Assembly (NCBI RefSeq): GCF_001613935.1
Contig: NZ_LQCI01000003.1
Coordinates: 691,819 to 755,818, forward strand
Reading direction: 5' to 3'
Length of the DNA stretch: 64,000 nucleotides
DNA from: Amycolatopsis regifaucium
GTDB lineage: Bacteria; Actinomycetota; Actinomycetes; Mycobacteriales; Pseudonocardiaceae
Shown: positions 49,114 through 57,577 of the stretch, piece by piece
How the letters are laid out: every line of letters starts with the position of its first letter
Position numbering within the stretch: the first letter of the stretch is position 1
The notes under the pieces: model-generated
The model's input: only the letters and a program-made list of their open reading frames with translations
Database searches by the model: none
What the model was told of the DNA's origin: nothing
Program-made: the position numbers and the translations under genes

Positions 49114-50298
49114 TCAGGCTCCGAGCACGGCGTGCGTCAGCGTGGTCAGCTCCGCCTCGATGTTCGGACGGCCGTTGACCCGCCGGGTGCGCGCGAGGTC
49201 GTTCGCGATGGTCAGCGCCGCGTGCACGGTGATCTTCACTTCGCGCAGGCTCAGTTCCGGGCGGACTTCCGAAGCGAGCGCGATCCAGCGCGCGACGTAG
49301 TCCCGCTGGACCCGGATCAGATCCGCCTTGTCGCGTTCCGGCAGCTCCATCGGACTGCCGGAGAACGACACCCGCAGCTCGGGCGTGCGCAGCAGGGTGT
49401 GCACGTAGGACGCCGCCAGCCTGCGCAGCGCGTCGCGTTCGTCGTCGGTCCGCAACGCGCGTTCCGCGGCGACCGTCAGCCTGTCGGCCGCTCGATGCCC
49501 GATCGCCACCATCAGCGCGGCCTTGCTGGGGAAGTGCCGGTACACGCTCGGTCCGGCGATTCCGGCCGCCGCGCCGATCTCTTCCATGCTCACCGCGCGG
49601 AAGCCGCGTTGCCCGAACAACCCGGTCGCGGCCGCGAGGATCTGCTCGCGCCGGGACGGCTCGCCGAGGGTCATCGACGGCGTCTCTTCCGGTGCTTCCC
49701 CGGGTTCGGGAAGTGTGACATGCAGCACCGACTCCGCCAGCTGCACCAGGATCTGCGCGAAGCGTTTCTTCGCCACGGACGTGTGATGAACGGAGACGCT
49801 GCCGAACACGCTCAGCCCCGCCCAGCACAGCAGTTCGGCGTCGTCGGGGGTCAGTTCGGGGCGCAGCGCGAGCAGCGCCTTGGACCACGCCGCGAGCACC
49901 GCGCCGGACCGGCGGCGGATCTCCCGGCGCTCCTCCCGTGGCAGGTGCCTGCCTTCCCAGCGCCACAGCGCGGCGACCTCCCGCCGCTCCACGGCCTGCG
50001 CGGCAAGGGTGTCCAACAGGGCTTTGACCTGGGCGCGGACGGGCAGGTCGACGTCGGCGAGCGTCTCGGTGGTCGCCCTCTCCATGTCGTCGATGCCGGA
50101 GAGTACGACGTAGGACAGCACCGCTTGCTTGTCCGCGAAATGCCGGTACAGCGCGGGCCCGGTGATCCCGGCCGCGGCGGCGATGTCGTTGATCCCGACG
50201 CCGTGGAACCCACGGGCGCGAAACAGCTCCGCGGCGAGGCCTGCCAACTGGGCCTTGCGGTCGCGCGGTCGGGCCTGGCGCTCGGTCGGGTGCTCCAT
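49114..50298 (-). CDS. Tandem TetR-TetR regulator with two DNA-binding domains
   Basis: 394 residues, about twice the usual size. Two complete TetR units follow each other: HTH1 (about 30-58, GVGINDIAAAAGITGPALYRHF) with its ligand domain, then HTH2 (about 222-250, AVSMEEIGAAAGIAGPSVYRHF) with a second ligand domain. A short linker (LPEPGEAPEETPSMT) joins them. Such double regulators are known in actinobacteria. The gene is divergent from fadA-fadB, and the 146 bp between them hold two different palindromes, so control of fadAB is likely. The ATG at 50298 has a weak ribosome site. Confidence 0.9.
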   Translation of the reverse strand: MEHPTERQARPRDRKAQLAGLAAELFRARGFHGVGINDIAAAAGITGPALYRHFADKQAVLSYVVLSGIDDMERATTETLADVDLPVRAQVKALLDTLAAQAVERREVAALWRWEGRHLPREERREIRRRSGAVLAAWSKALLALRPELTPDDAELLCWAGLSVFGSVSVHHTSVAKKRFAQILVQLAESVLHVTLPEPGEAPEETPSMTLGEPSRREQILAAATGLFGQRGFRAVSMEEIGAAAGIAGPSVYRHFPSKAALMVAIGHRAADRLTVAAERALRTDDERDALRRLAASYVHTLLRTPELRVSFSGSPMELPERDKADLIRVQRDYVARWIALASEVRPELSLREVKITVHAALTIANDLARTRRVNGRPNIEAELTTLTHAVLGA

Positions 50299-50319
50299 AG
50301 GTGAACACACGATAGCGCT

Positions 50320-50338
50320 GGTTGCGTGCATCGCAACC
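50320..50338. promoter_or_regulatory. Palindrome 1 between the tandem TetR gene and fadA
   Basis: GGTTGCG-TGCAT-CGCAACC is a perfect 7-bp inverted repeat with a 5-bp centre, 21 bp upstream of the regulator start. It is a probable operator for the tandem TetR protein. Confidence 0.55.
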
Positions 50339-50366
50339 CATTGACACCATGGGGTTATCGCGGTTT

Positions 50367-50386
50367 ATGTTAATGACCATTAGCAT
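50367..50386. promoter_or_regulatory. Palindrome 2 upstream of fadA
   Basis: ATGTTAATGACCATTAGCAT is a 20-bp near-palindrome with one mismatch pair. It lies about 60 bp upstream of the fadA start and differs wholly from palindrome 1. Confidence 0.6.
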
Positions 50387-50444
50387 GGCTACTGGCCGGT
50401 ACGATCCGTCCTGTTACAGCGCCGTACTGCGGAGGAGTTTTTCT

Positions 50445-51656
50445 GTGAGTAGCGAGGCCTACATCTACGAGGCGATCCGTACGCCTCGCGGCAAGAACAA
50501 GGGCGGTGCCCTCCACGGCACCAAGCCGGTCGATCTCGTGGTCGGCCTCATCGAGGAACTGAAGGTCCGGCACCCGAACCTCGACCCCGCCGTCATCGAC
50601 GACATCGTCCTCGGCGTGGTCTCCCCGGTCGGCGAGCAGGGCGCCGTGATCGCGCGCACCGCCGCGCTGAACGCGGGCCTGCCGCAGTCGGTCGCCGGCG
50701 TCCAGCTGAACCGCTTCTGCGCCTCCGGCCTCGAAGCCACCAACACCGCCGCGCAGAAGGTGCGCTCCGGCTGGGACCAGCTGATCATCGCGGGCGGCGT
50801 CGAGTCGATGTCGCGCGTGCCGATGGGCTCCGACGGCGGCGCGCTGTTCATGGACCCCGCCACCGCCTACGACAACTACATCGTGCCGCAGGGCACCGGT
50901 GCCGACCTGATCGCGACCATCGAGGGCTTCTCCCGCGAGGACGTCGACGCGTGGGCCGTCCGTTCCCAGGAAAGGGCCGAAGCGGCCTGGTCCGGCGGCT
51001 ACTTCGCGAAGTCCGTCGTCCCGGTGAAGGACATCAACGGCGTCACGATCCTCGACCACGACGAGCACCGTCGCCCGGGCAGCACCATCGAGGGCCTCGG
51101 CAAGCTCAAGCCCGCCTTCGCCGGTATCGGTGAGCTGGGCGGCTTCGACGCCGTCGCGCTGCAGAAGTACCACTCGGTCGAGAAGATCAACCACGTCCAC
51201 ACCGGCGGCAACTCGTCCGGCATCGTGGACGGCGCCGCGGTGGTCCTGGTCGGCAACGAGCAGATCGGCAAGGACTTCGGCCTCACCCCGCGTGCCCGCA
51301 TCGTGGCCACCGCGACCGTCGGCTCCGAGCCCACGATCATGCTCACCGGCCCCACCCCGGCCACCGAGAAGGTCCTCAAGCTCGCCGGTCTCACCCCGGA
51401 CGACATCGACCTGTGGGAGCTGAACGAGGCCTTCGCCTCGGTCGTCCTCAAGTGGATCAAGGACCTGCACCTCGACGAGGAGAAGGTCAACGTCAACGGC
51501 GGCGCCATCGCGATGGGTCACCCGCTGGGCGCCACCGGCGCGATGCTGGTCGGCACCGTCGTCGACGAGCTGGAGCGTCGTCAGGCGCGCCGCGCCCTGG
51601 TCACCCTGTGCATCGGCGGCGGCATGGGCGTCGCGACCATCATCGAGCGGGTCTGA
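50445..51656 (+). CDS. fadA: Acetyl-CoA C-acyltransferase (thiolase)
   Basis: 403 residues of the degradative thiolase family. The acyl-accepting Cys92 is in [10 protein letters not shown], the His is in [15 protein letters not shown] and the second Cys is in [13 protein letters not shown]. It cleaves 3-ketoacyl-CoA to acetyl-CoA in the last step of beta-oxidation. The GTG at 50445 lies 4-8 bp after GGAGGAG and starts [16 protein letters not shown]; the longer frame from 50322 spans the operator and is not used. It forms an operon with fadB 10 bp downstream and faces the tandem TetR gene. Confidence 0.95.
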   Translation: MSSEAYIYEAIRTPRGKNKGGALHGTKPVDLVVGLIEELKVRHPNLDPAVIDDIVLGVVSPVGEQGAVIARTAALNAGLPQSVAGVQLNRFCASGLEATNTAAQKVRSGWDQLIIAGGVESMSRVPMGSDGGALFMDPATAYDNYIVPQGTGADLIATIEGFSREDVDAWAVRSQERAEAAWSGGYFAKSVVPVKDINGVTILDHDEHRRPGSTIEGLGKLKPAFAGIGELGGFDAVALQKYHSVEKINHVHTGGNSSGIVDGAAVVLVGNEQIGKDFGLTPRARIVATATVGSEPTIMLTGPTPATEKVLKLAGLTPDDIDLWELNEAFASVVLKWIKDLHLDEEKVNVNGGAIAMGHPLGATGAMLVGTVVDELERRQARRALVTLCIGGGMGVATIIERV

Positions 51657-51666
51657 GGAAGAGACA

Positions 51667-53838
51667 ATGACTGAAGCGAAGACCATCCGCTGGGAGCAGG
51701 ACGCCGACGGCATCGTCGTGCTCACCCTGGACGACCCGAAGCAGTCCGCCAACACGATGAACGCCGACTTCCGCGAGTCGCTCGGCGTGGTCGTGGACCG
51801 CCTGGAGGCGGAGAAGGACAGCATCACCGGTGTCGTCCTCACCTCGGCCAAGAAGACCTTCTTCGCCGGTGGCGACCTCAACGACCTGATCAAGGCGAAG
51901 CCGGAGAACGCGGCCGAGCTCACCGAGGGCAGCGCCCTGATGAAGAGCCAGATGCGCCGGCTCGAGCAGCTGGGCAAGCCGGTCGTGGCGGCCATCAACG
52001 GCGCCGCGCTCGGCGGCGGGCTCGAACTCGCGCTCGCGACGCACCACCGCATCGCGGCCGACGTCAAGGGCAGCCAGATCGGCCTCCCCGAGGTCACCCT
52101 CGGCCTGCTCCCCGGCGGTGGCGGCATCGTCCGCACCGTACGGCTGCTCGGCATCCAGAGCGCGCTGCTGAACGTGCTGCTGCAGGGTCAGCGGCACCGT
52201 CCGGCCAAGGCGAAGGAACTCGGCCTCGTGCACGAGCTCGTCGGCACCGTCGAGGAACTGGTGCCCGCCGCGAAGGCGTGGATCAAGGCCAACCCCGAAG
52301 CCGGCGTGCAGCCGTGGGACGTCAAGGGTTACAAGATCCCGGGCGGCACCCCATCGAACCCGAGCTTCGCGGCGAACCTGCCCGCGTTCCCGGCGAACCT
52401 GCGCAAGCAGATCAAGGGCGCGAACATGCCCGCCCCGCGCGCGATTCTCGCCGCGGCCATCGAGGGTTCGCAAGTCGACTTCGACACCGCGATCACCGTC
52501 GAGACCCGCTACTTCGTGCACCTCGCCACCGGCCAGGTCTCGAAGAACATGACGAAGGCGTTCTTCTTCGACCTGCAGAGCATCAACTCCGGGGGTTCGC
52601 GGCCGGAAGGCTTCGAGAAGTACACGGCCAAGAAGGTCGGTGTCATCGGCGCGGGCATGATGGGCGCCGCGATCGCGTACGTCTCGGCGAAGGCCGGTAT
52701 CGACGTCGTGCTCAAGGACGTCACCCTCGAAGGCGCGGAAAAGGGCAAGGGCTACGCGGTCAAGCTGGAGGAGAAGGCGCTCTCCCGTGGCAAGACCACG
52801 AAGGAGAAGTCCGACGCGCTGCTCGCCAAGATCAAGCCGACCGACAAGGCGGAGGACTTCGACGGCGTCGACTTCGTGATCGAGGCCGTCTTCGAGAGCG
52901 TCGAGCTGAAGCACAAGGTTTTCCAGGAGATCGAGGGGTTCGTCAACGCGGACGCCGTGCTGGGCTCGAACACCTCGACCCTGCCGATCACCGCGCTCGC
53001 CGAGGGCGTGCAGCGGACCGAGGACTTCATCGGGATCCACTTCTTCTCGCCGGTGGACAAGATGCCGCTGGTCGAGATCATCTGCGGGGAGAAGACGTCG
53101 CCCGCCACGCTGGCGAAGGTCTTCGACTACACCCTCCAGATCAAGAAGACCCCGATCGTCGTCAACGACAGCCGCGGTTTCTTCACTTCGCGCGTCATCG
53201 GCACGTTCCTCAACGAGGCCGTCGCCGCGCTCGGCGAGGGTGTCGAGCCGGCTTCGATCGAGCAGGCCGGTGCGCAGGCCGGCTACCCGGCGCCGCCGCT
53301 GCAGCTGATGGACGAGCTGACCCTGACGCTGCCGCGCAAGATCCGCAAGGAGACGCGCGAAGCGATCGAGGCCGCGGGCGGCACCTGGAACGCGCACGCG
53401 TCCGAGGGCGTCATCGACCGGATGGTGGAGGAGTTCGACCGCAAGGGCCGCTCCACCGGCTCGGGCTTCTACGACTACGACGAGGACGGCAAGCGGACCG
53501 GGCTCTGGCCGGGCCTGCGTGACGCGTTCAAGTCGGGCAGCGCCGAGGTCCCGTTCGAGGACCTCAAGGAGCGCATGCTGTTCGCCGAGGCGCTCGAGAC
53601 CGTGAAGTGCTTCGACGAGGGCGTGCTCACCACCGTCGCCGACGCCAACATCGGTTCGATCTTCGGCATCGGTTTCCCGGCGTGGACCGGCGGTGTCATC
53701 CAGTACATCAACCAGTACGAGGGTGGCTTGCAGGGCTTCGTCGACCGCGCCCGGCAGCTCGCCGAGCGCTACGGCGACCACTTCACCCCGCCCGCGTCGC
53801 TGGTGGAGAAGGCCGCGAAGGGCGAGATCTACGAGTAA
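51667..53838 (+). CDS. fadB: Fatty acid oxidation multifunctional protein
   Basis: 723 residues. The N-terminal crotonase domain contains AAINGAALGGGLELALATHHRIAA and LPEVTLGLLPGGGG (enoyl-CoA hydratase). A 3-hydroxyacyl-CoA dehydrogenase domain starts at about residue 325 with VGVIGAGMMGAAIAYVSAKAG and has the catalytic His in GIHFFSPVDKMPLVEI. The C-terminal dehydrogenase repeats follow. With FadA it forms the trifunctional complex that carries enoyl-CoA through hydration, oxidation and thiolysis. The ATG follows GAGGAAGAG. A hairpin terminator follows. Confidence 0.95.
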   Translation: MTEAKTIRWEQDADGIVVLTLDDPKQSANTMNADFRESLGVVVDRLEAEKDSITGVVLTSAKKTFFAGGDLNDLIKAKPENAAELTEGSALMKSQMRRLEQLGKPVVAAINGAALGGGLELALATHHRIAADVKGSQIGLPEVTLGLLPGGGGIVRTVRLLGIQSALLNVLLQGQRHRPAKAKELGLVHELVGTVEELVPAAKAWIKANPEAGVQPWDVKGYKIPGGTPSNPSFAANLPAFPANLRKQIKGANMPAPRAILAAAIEGSQVDFDTAITVETRYFVHLATGQVSKNMTKAFFFDLQSINSGGSRPEGFEKYTAKKVGVIGAGMMGAAIAYVSAKAGIDVVLKDVTLEGAEKGKGYAVKLEEKALSRGKTTKEKSDALLAKIKPTDKAEDFDGVDFVIEAVFESVELKHKVFQEIEGFVNADAVLGSNTSTLPITALAEGVQRTEDFIGIHFFSPVDKMPLVEIICGEKTSPATLAKVFDYTLQIKKTPIVVNDSRGFFTSRVIGTFLNEAVAALGEGVEPASIEQAGAQAGYPAPPLQLMDELTLTLPRKIRKETREAIEAAGGTWNAHASEGVIDRMVEEFDRKGRSTGSGFYDYDEDGKRTGLWPGLRDAFKSGSAEVPFEDLKERMLFAEALETVKCFDEGVLTTVADANIGSIFGIGFPAWTGGVIQYINQYEGGLQGFVDRARQLAERYGDHFTPPASLVEKAAKGEIYE

Positions 53839-53860
53839 GTCGCTTCGCCTGCTTTAACCA

Positions 53861-53898
53861 CCTGAAGGCCCTCTCCCTCCCGGGAGGGGGCCTTCAGG
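53861..53898 (+). terminator. Hairpin after fadB (TGAAGGCCCC family)
   Basis: CCTGAAGGCCC (53861-53871) pairs with GGGCCTTCAGG (53888-53898). An inner CTCCC/GGGAG stem fills the loop. It lies 22 bp after the stop. Confidence 0.75.
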
Positions 53899-53977
53899 CA
53901 TAACGAACTTCCGGCGGCGGTAACACCGGCGAAGGATCTCCCGACTACGCGGCACTACTACGTGCAGGGAGGCCGCC

Positions 53978-54448
53978 GTGCCGAAGAGAACGACGAAGCT
54001 GGGTATGGCACTGGCGATCGGCCTTCTGGTCGCCGGTGGCTGTGGCGTGGAGACCGTGCCCACCGGACGGGTCACGCCGCAGAGCACCGTTGAGACGTCG
54101 TCGACACCGACCAGCAGCTCGGTGCCGCCGACGACCACGGCGACTCCGACCCCGACGCCCGAGCGGTTCGTGCCGCCGACCACGGACCTGGGCGAGGTTT
54201 CGAAGCAGGTCGATCCGCCGCCGTCGAAGACGCGCCCGAAGACGACACCCACGGCGAAGGCGCCGAACCCGGCGGACTGCGGAAGCGACTATTACCGCAA
54301 TACCGACGGCGTCTGTGTCCATCGCCCCGCGAGCGGTCCCCGCGCGGCCGACGGCGCGACCGCCCTCTGCAAGGACGGTTCCTATAGCTACAGCCAGAAC
54401 CGGCGGGGAACCTGCTCAGGGCACGGCGGGGTCCGCACCTGGTTGTGA
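53978..54448 (+). CDS. DUF3761 lipoprotein
   Basis: 156 residues. The signal ends LLVAGGC, with the lipidated Cys at residue 22. A Thr/Pro-rich, probably wall-spanning linker (TSSTPTSSSVPPTTTATPTPTP) runs to about residue 95. The small C-terminal DUF3761 domain has paired Cys and the signature LCKDGSYSYSQNRRGTCSGHGGV. Function unknown. The start is GTG behind CAGGGAGG. Confidence 0.85.
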   Translation: MPKRTTKLGMALAIGLLVAGGCGVETVPTGRVTPQSTVETSSTPTSSSVPPTTTATPTPTPERFVPPTTDLGEVSKQVDPPPSKTRPKTTPTAKAPNPADCGSDYYRNTDGVCVHRPASGPRAADGATALCKDGSYSYSQNRRGTCSGHGGVRTWL

Positions 54449-54505
54449 TCCCGTCGGTGAACCGTTCACTGACAAGGGTGGTGCTGGGTAAGGTCGGATC
54501 ATGGG

Positions 54506-55933
54506 ATGCGCATGGTGAATCCGGCCGGCCGGGCACCTTCGCCCCGGCTCTTCGTCGTCGTGCTCGCCACCTGCGGGCTGGTGGCCTCGTTCATGCAGAC
54601 GCTCGTCGTCCCGCTCATCCCGGCGTTTCCGCGGTTGCTCACCACGACTCCGGCCGACGCGTCGTGGGTGGTGACGGCGACCCTGATCGCCGGGGCCGTG
54701 GTGATGCCGGTGAGCGGCAGGCTCGGCGATCTCCACGGTAAGCGCCGGTTGCTGCTGATCAGTCTGGGCTTCCTGGTCGCGGGCTCGGTGGTGTCCGCGT
54801 TGACCAGTTCGCTCGCGCTGATGGTCGTCGGCCGCGGCCTGCAAGGCTGTGCGATGGGGGCGATCCCGCTGGGGATCAGCATCATGCGCGACGAACTCGC
54901 GCCCGAACGCGTCGGCGCCGCGATCTCGGTGATGAGTTCGACGCTCGGCGTCGGCGGTGCGATCGGCCTGCCCGTGTCGGCGCTGGTCGCGCAGAACGCC
55001 GATTGGCACGTTCTCTTCTGGGCGTCGGCTGGGCTCGGGCTGATTTGCGGCCTGCTGATCCTGTTCGTGATTCCGGAGTCGCCGCTGAAGACACCCGCGC
55101 CGTTCGACTACCTCGGCGCCCTGGGACTGACGGTCGGACTGGTCTGCCTGCTGTTGCCGATCGTCAAGGGCAGGGAATGGGGCTGGGGGAGCGTGCGCAC
55201 CCTCGGCTTCGCCGGTGTCGCGGTGGCGATCCTGCTGGTCTGGGGCAGCTACCAGCTGCGGCGCCGGGATCCGCTGGTGGACTTGCGGGTCTCCGCACGG
55301 CGGCCGGTGCTGTTCACCAACCTCGCGTCGATCATGATCGGGTTCGCGCTGTACTCGTTGGCGTTGTCGTTCCCGCAGTTGCTGCAGGCTCCGGCGTCGA
55401 CCGGGTACGGCCTCGGACTCACGATGGTGCAGGCCGGGCTCTGCCTGGCACCGAACGGCGTGGTCATGTTCATGTTGTCGCCGGTTTCTGCCCGGCTCAT
55501 CGAGCGCTACGGCCCGCGCACGACGCTGATGACCGGGGCCGCCACCATCGCGGCCGGGTACCTCTTCGCGACGGTGCTGATGGACAACGCCTTCGAGCTG
55601 ATCACGGCGTCGATCATCATCGGCGGTGGCGTCGGCATCGCCTACGCGGCCATGCCCGCGCTGATCATGGGCTCGGTGCCGGTCACCGAAACCGCGTCCG
55701 CGAACGGGTTGAACTCGCTGATGCGCTCGGTCGGCACGTCGACCTCCAGCGCGGTGATGGCCACCATGCTCGCCTCACTGGCGATCACCGTCGGCGGGGT
55801 CTCCGTGCCGTCCGCGACCGGCTTCCGGCTGAGCTTTCTGGTCGCCGCCGGTGCCGCACTCCTGGGTCTCGTCTTGACCGCTTTCGTCCCGAAGCAACGT
55901 CAGCCCGAACCGCTGGTCGCCCCGATCCGCTAG
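54506..55933 (+). CDS. MFS transporter, DHA2 (14-helix) drug exporter type
   Basis: 475 residues with about 14 hydrophobic segments. Motif A-like SGRLGDLHGKRRLLL follows helix 2, and motif C-like GVGGAIGLPVSALV is in helix 5. The best guess is proton-driven export of drugs or metabolites. An ATG two codons later (54512) is an equally possible start; no clear ribosome site is visible for either. It converges with the ThDP enzyme gene across a palindrome. Confidence 0.88.
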   Translation: MRMVNPAGRAPSPRLFVVVLATCGLVASFMQTLVVPLIPAFPRLLTTTPADASWVVTATLIAGAVVMPVSGRLGDLHGKRRLLLISLGFLVAGSVVSALTSSLALMVVGRGLQGCAMGAIPLGISIMRDELAPERVGAAISVMSSTLGVGGAIGLPVSALVAQNADWHVLFWASAGLGLICGLLILFVIPESPLKTPAPFDYLGALGLTVGLVCLLLPIVKGREWGWGSVRTLGFAGVAVAILLVWGSYQLRRRDPLVDLRVSARRPVLFTNLASIMIGFALYSLALSFPQLLQAPASTGYGLGLTMVQAGLCLAPNGVVMFMLSPVSARLIERYGPRTTLMTGAATIAAGYLFATVLMDNAFELITASIIIGGGVGIAYAAMPALIMGSVPVTETASANGLNSLMRSVGTSTSSAVMATMLASLAITVGGVSVPSATGFRLSFLVAAGAALLGLVLTAFVPKQRQPEPLVAPIR

Positions 55934-55945
55934 TCCCCCCGCGCT

Positions 55946-55992
55946 ATGAAAGGTCCTTTCCTTGCGAAATTCGCAAGGAAAGGACCTTTCAT
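55946..55992. terminator. Perfect 47-bp palindrome (TGAAGGCCCC family)
   Basis: Arms 55946-55968 and 55970-55992 are fully complementary around one base. It has the same inner half as the copy at 3086 (CTTGCGAA), but the core GGCCCC is GGTCCT, changed on both arms. It lies between two convergent genes. Confidence 0.75.
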
Positions 55993-56011
55993 GGCGCTAC
56001 CGGCGCTCGGC

Positions 56012-57574
56012 TCAGAACAGCGTCGGAACGATCGCGTCGATCAGATGCGGTCCCGGCTCGGCGAGCGCGCGCTGGAACTGCTCGGCGAGTTCCTCCGCGG
56101 TCGTCGCCCGCGTCGCCGGAACGCCCATGCCCTCGGCGATCTTGACGAAGTCCATGTCCGGCCGCGAAAGGTCGAGCAGTTCGTTTGCCTTGGGGCCGCT
56201 GGCGTCCGCGCCGACGCGCTGCAACTCCAGCCGCAGGATCGCGTACGCGCGGTTGTTCAGCAGCACCGTGGTGACGTTGAGGTTCTCCCGAGCCTGGGTC
56301 CACAACGCCGAAATCGTGTACAGCGCGCTGCCGTCGGACTGCAGGTTGATCACCGGCCGGTCCGGCGCGGCGACGGCGGCACCGGTCGCGACGGGCATCC
56401 CATAGCCGATCGCGCCGCCGGTCAGGGTCAGCACGTCGTGCCGCGGCGCACCCGCGGTCGCGGCGGGCAGCAGCAGACCGGAGGTGTTCGCCTCGTCCGC
56501 GATGATCGCGCGCTCCGGCAGCAGCGCGCCGATCACGTCGACCCAGTTCTGCGGGGTCAGCGGCCCGGACGGCAGCGCGGGCCGGGAGGCCTGCTGCAGC
56601 ACCGGCTCCGTGTCGGCCGCGACCAGGTCCGCGATGTCGTTCAGCGCGCGCGGGACGTCCTGCCCGACCTCGGCCAGCACGTGCACCTGCGCGCCTTCGG
56701 GAACCAGGTCGCTCGCCTTGCCCGGGTACGCGAAGAACGACACGGGCGCTTTCGTCCCGGCGACGATCACGTGCTTGATCCCGTCGAGCTGGTAGGCGAC
56801 CTGCTCGGCGAGGTAACCCAGCCGCTCGATCGTCGGCAGGCCCTCGCCTCGTTCGAGCCGCGAGGGGAACGTCTCGATGAACGCCTTCACCCCGGTCGCG
56901 GCGGCGATCCGGCTGGTCGCGAGCAAGCCGGCTTCGCGGCAGCCACTGCCGCCGACGAGGAGTGCGACCGGTTCGCCACTGGTCAGCACGTCGGCGATGT
57001 TCTTCACCTTCGTCGCGTCGACGACCTGCGGAATCCTCGGCGGGATGGGCGCGCAGGTCTCGCCGCCCTCACCCCACGACGCGTCGGCCGGGAGGATCAG
57101 CGTCGCCACCTGTCCGGGCGCGTCCTGCGCCGCGGCCACCGCCGCGGCCGCGTCGGCGCCGACGTCCTTCGTGTGCTCGGAGCGCCGGATCCAGCCATCG
57201 AGCGAACCGGCCACCGCCTCGATGTCCGATTCGAGCGGGGCGTCGTACTGCTTGTGGTAGGTCGCGTGATCGCCGATCACGTTGACGATCGGGGTGTGCG
57301 CGCGGCGGGCGTTGTGCAGGTTCGCCAGCCCGTTCCCGAGACCCGGGCCGAGGTGCAGCAGCGTGGCCGCCGGTTTCCCGGCGATGCGCGCGTACCCGTC
57401 CGCCGCGCCGGTGACGACGCCTTCGAACAGGCCGAGCACGCCGCGCATCTCGGGCACGGTGTCGAGCGCGGCCACGAAGTGCATCTCCGAGGTGCCGGGA
57501 TTCGAAAAGCACACATCGACGCCGCTGTCGACCAGCGTGCGGATCAGGGACTGGGCGCCGTTCATCTCACTCAC
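56012..57574 (-). CDS. Acetolactate-synthase-like ThDP enzyme (IlvX-like)
   Basis: 520 residues in the three-domain ThDP layout. The pyrimidine-binding domain has GLFEGVVTGAADGYARIAG with the catalytic Glu. The diphosphate-binding motif is the variant LQSDGSALYTISALW followed by LNNRAY. It resembles M. tuberculosis IlvX more than true acetolactate synthase large subunits, and no small subunit gene is nearby. The true reaction is unknown; a decarboxylase or lyase for a 2-oxo acid is plausible. The GTG at 57574 lies 3 bp after the oxidase stop with GAGAGG upstream; ATG 57565 is an alternative. The two are clearly co-transcribed. Confidence 0.83.
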   Translation of the reverse strand: MSEMNGAQSLIRTLVDSGVDVCFSNPGTSEMHFVAALDTVPEMRGVLGLFEGVVTGAADGYARIAGKPAATLLHLGPGLGNGLANLHNARRAHTPIVNVIGDHATYHKQYDAPLESDIEAVAGSLDGWIRRSEHTKDVGADAAAAVAAAQDAPGQVATLILPADASWGEGGETCAPIPPRIPQVVDATKVKNIADVLTSGEPVALLVGGSGCREAGLLATSRIAAATGVKAFIETFPSRLERGEGLPTIERLGYLAEQVAYQLDGIKHVIVAGTKAPVSFFAYPGKASDLVPEGAQVHVLAEVGQDVPRALNDIADLVAADTEPVLQQASRPALPSGPLTPQNWVDVIGALLPERAIIADEANTSGLLLPAATAGAPRHDVLTLTGGAIGYGMPVATGAAVAAPDRPVINLQSDGSALYTISALWTQARENLNVTTVLLNNRAYAILRLELQRVGADASGPKANELLDLSRPDMDFVKIAEGMGVPATRATTAEELAEQFQRALAEPGPHLIDAIVPTLF

Positions 57575-57577
57575 TTT

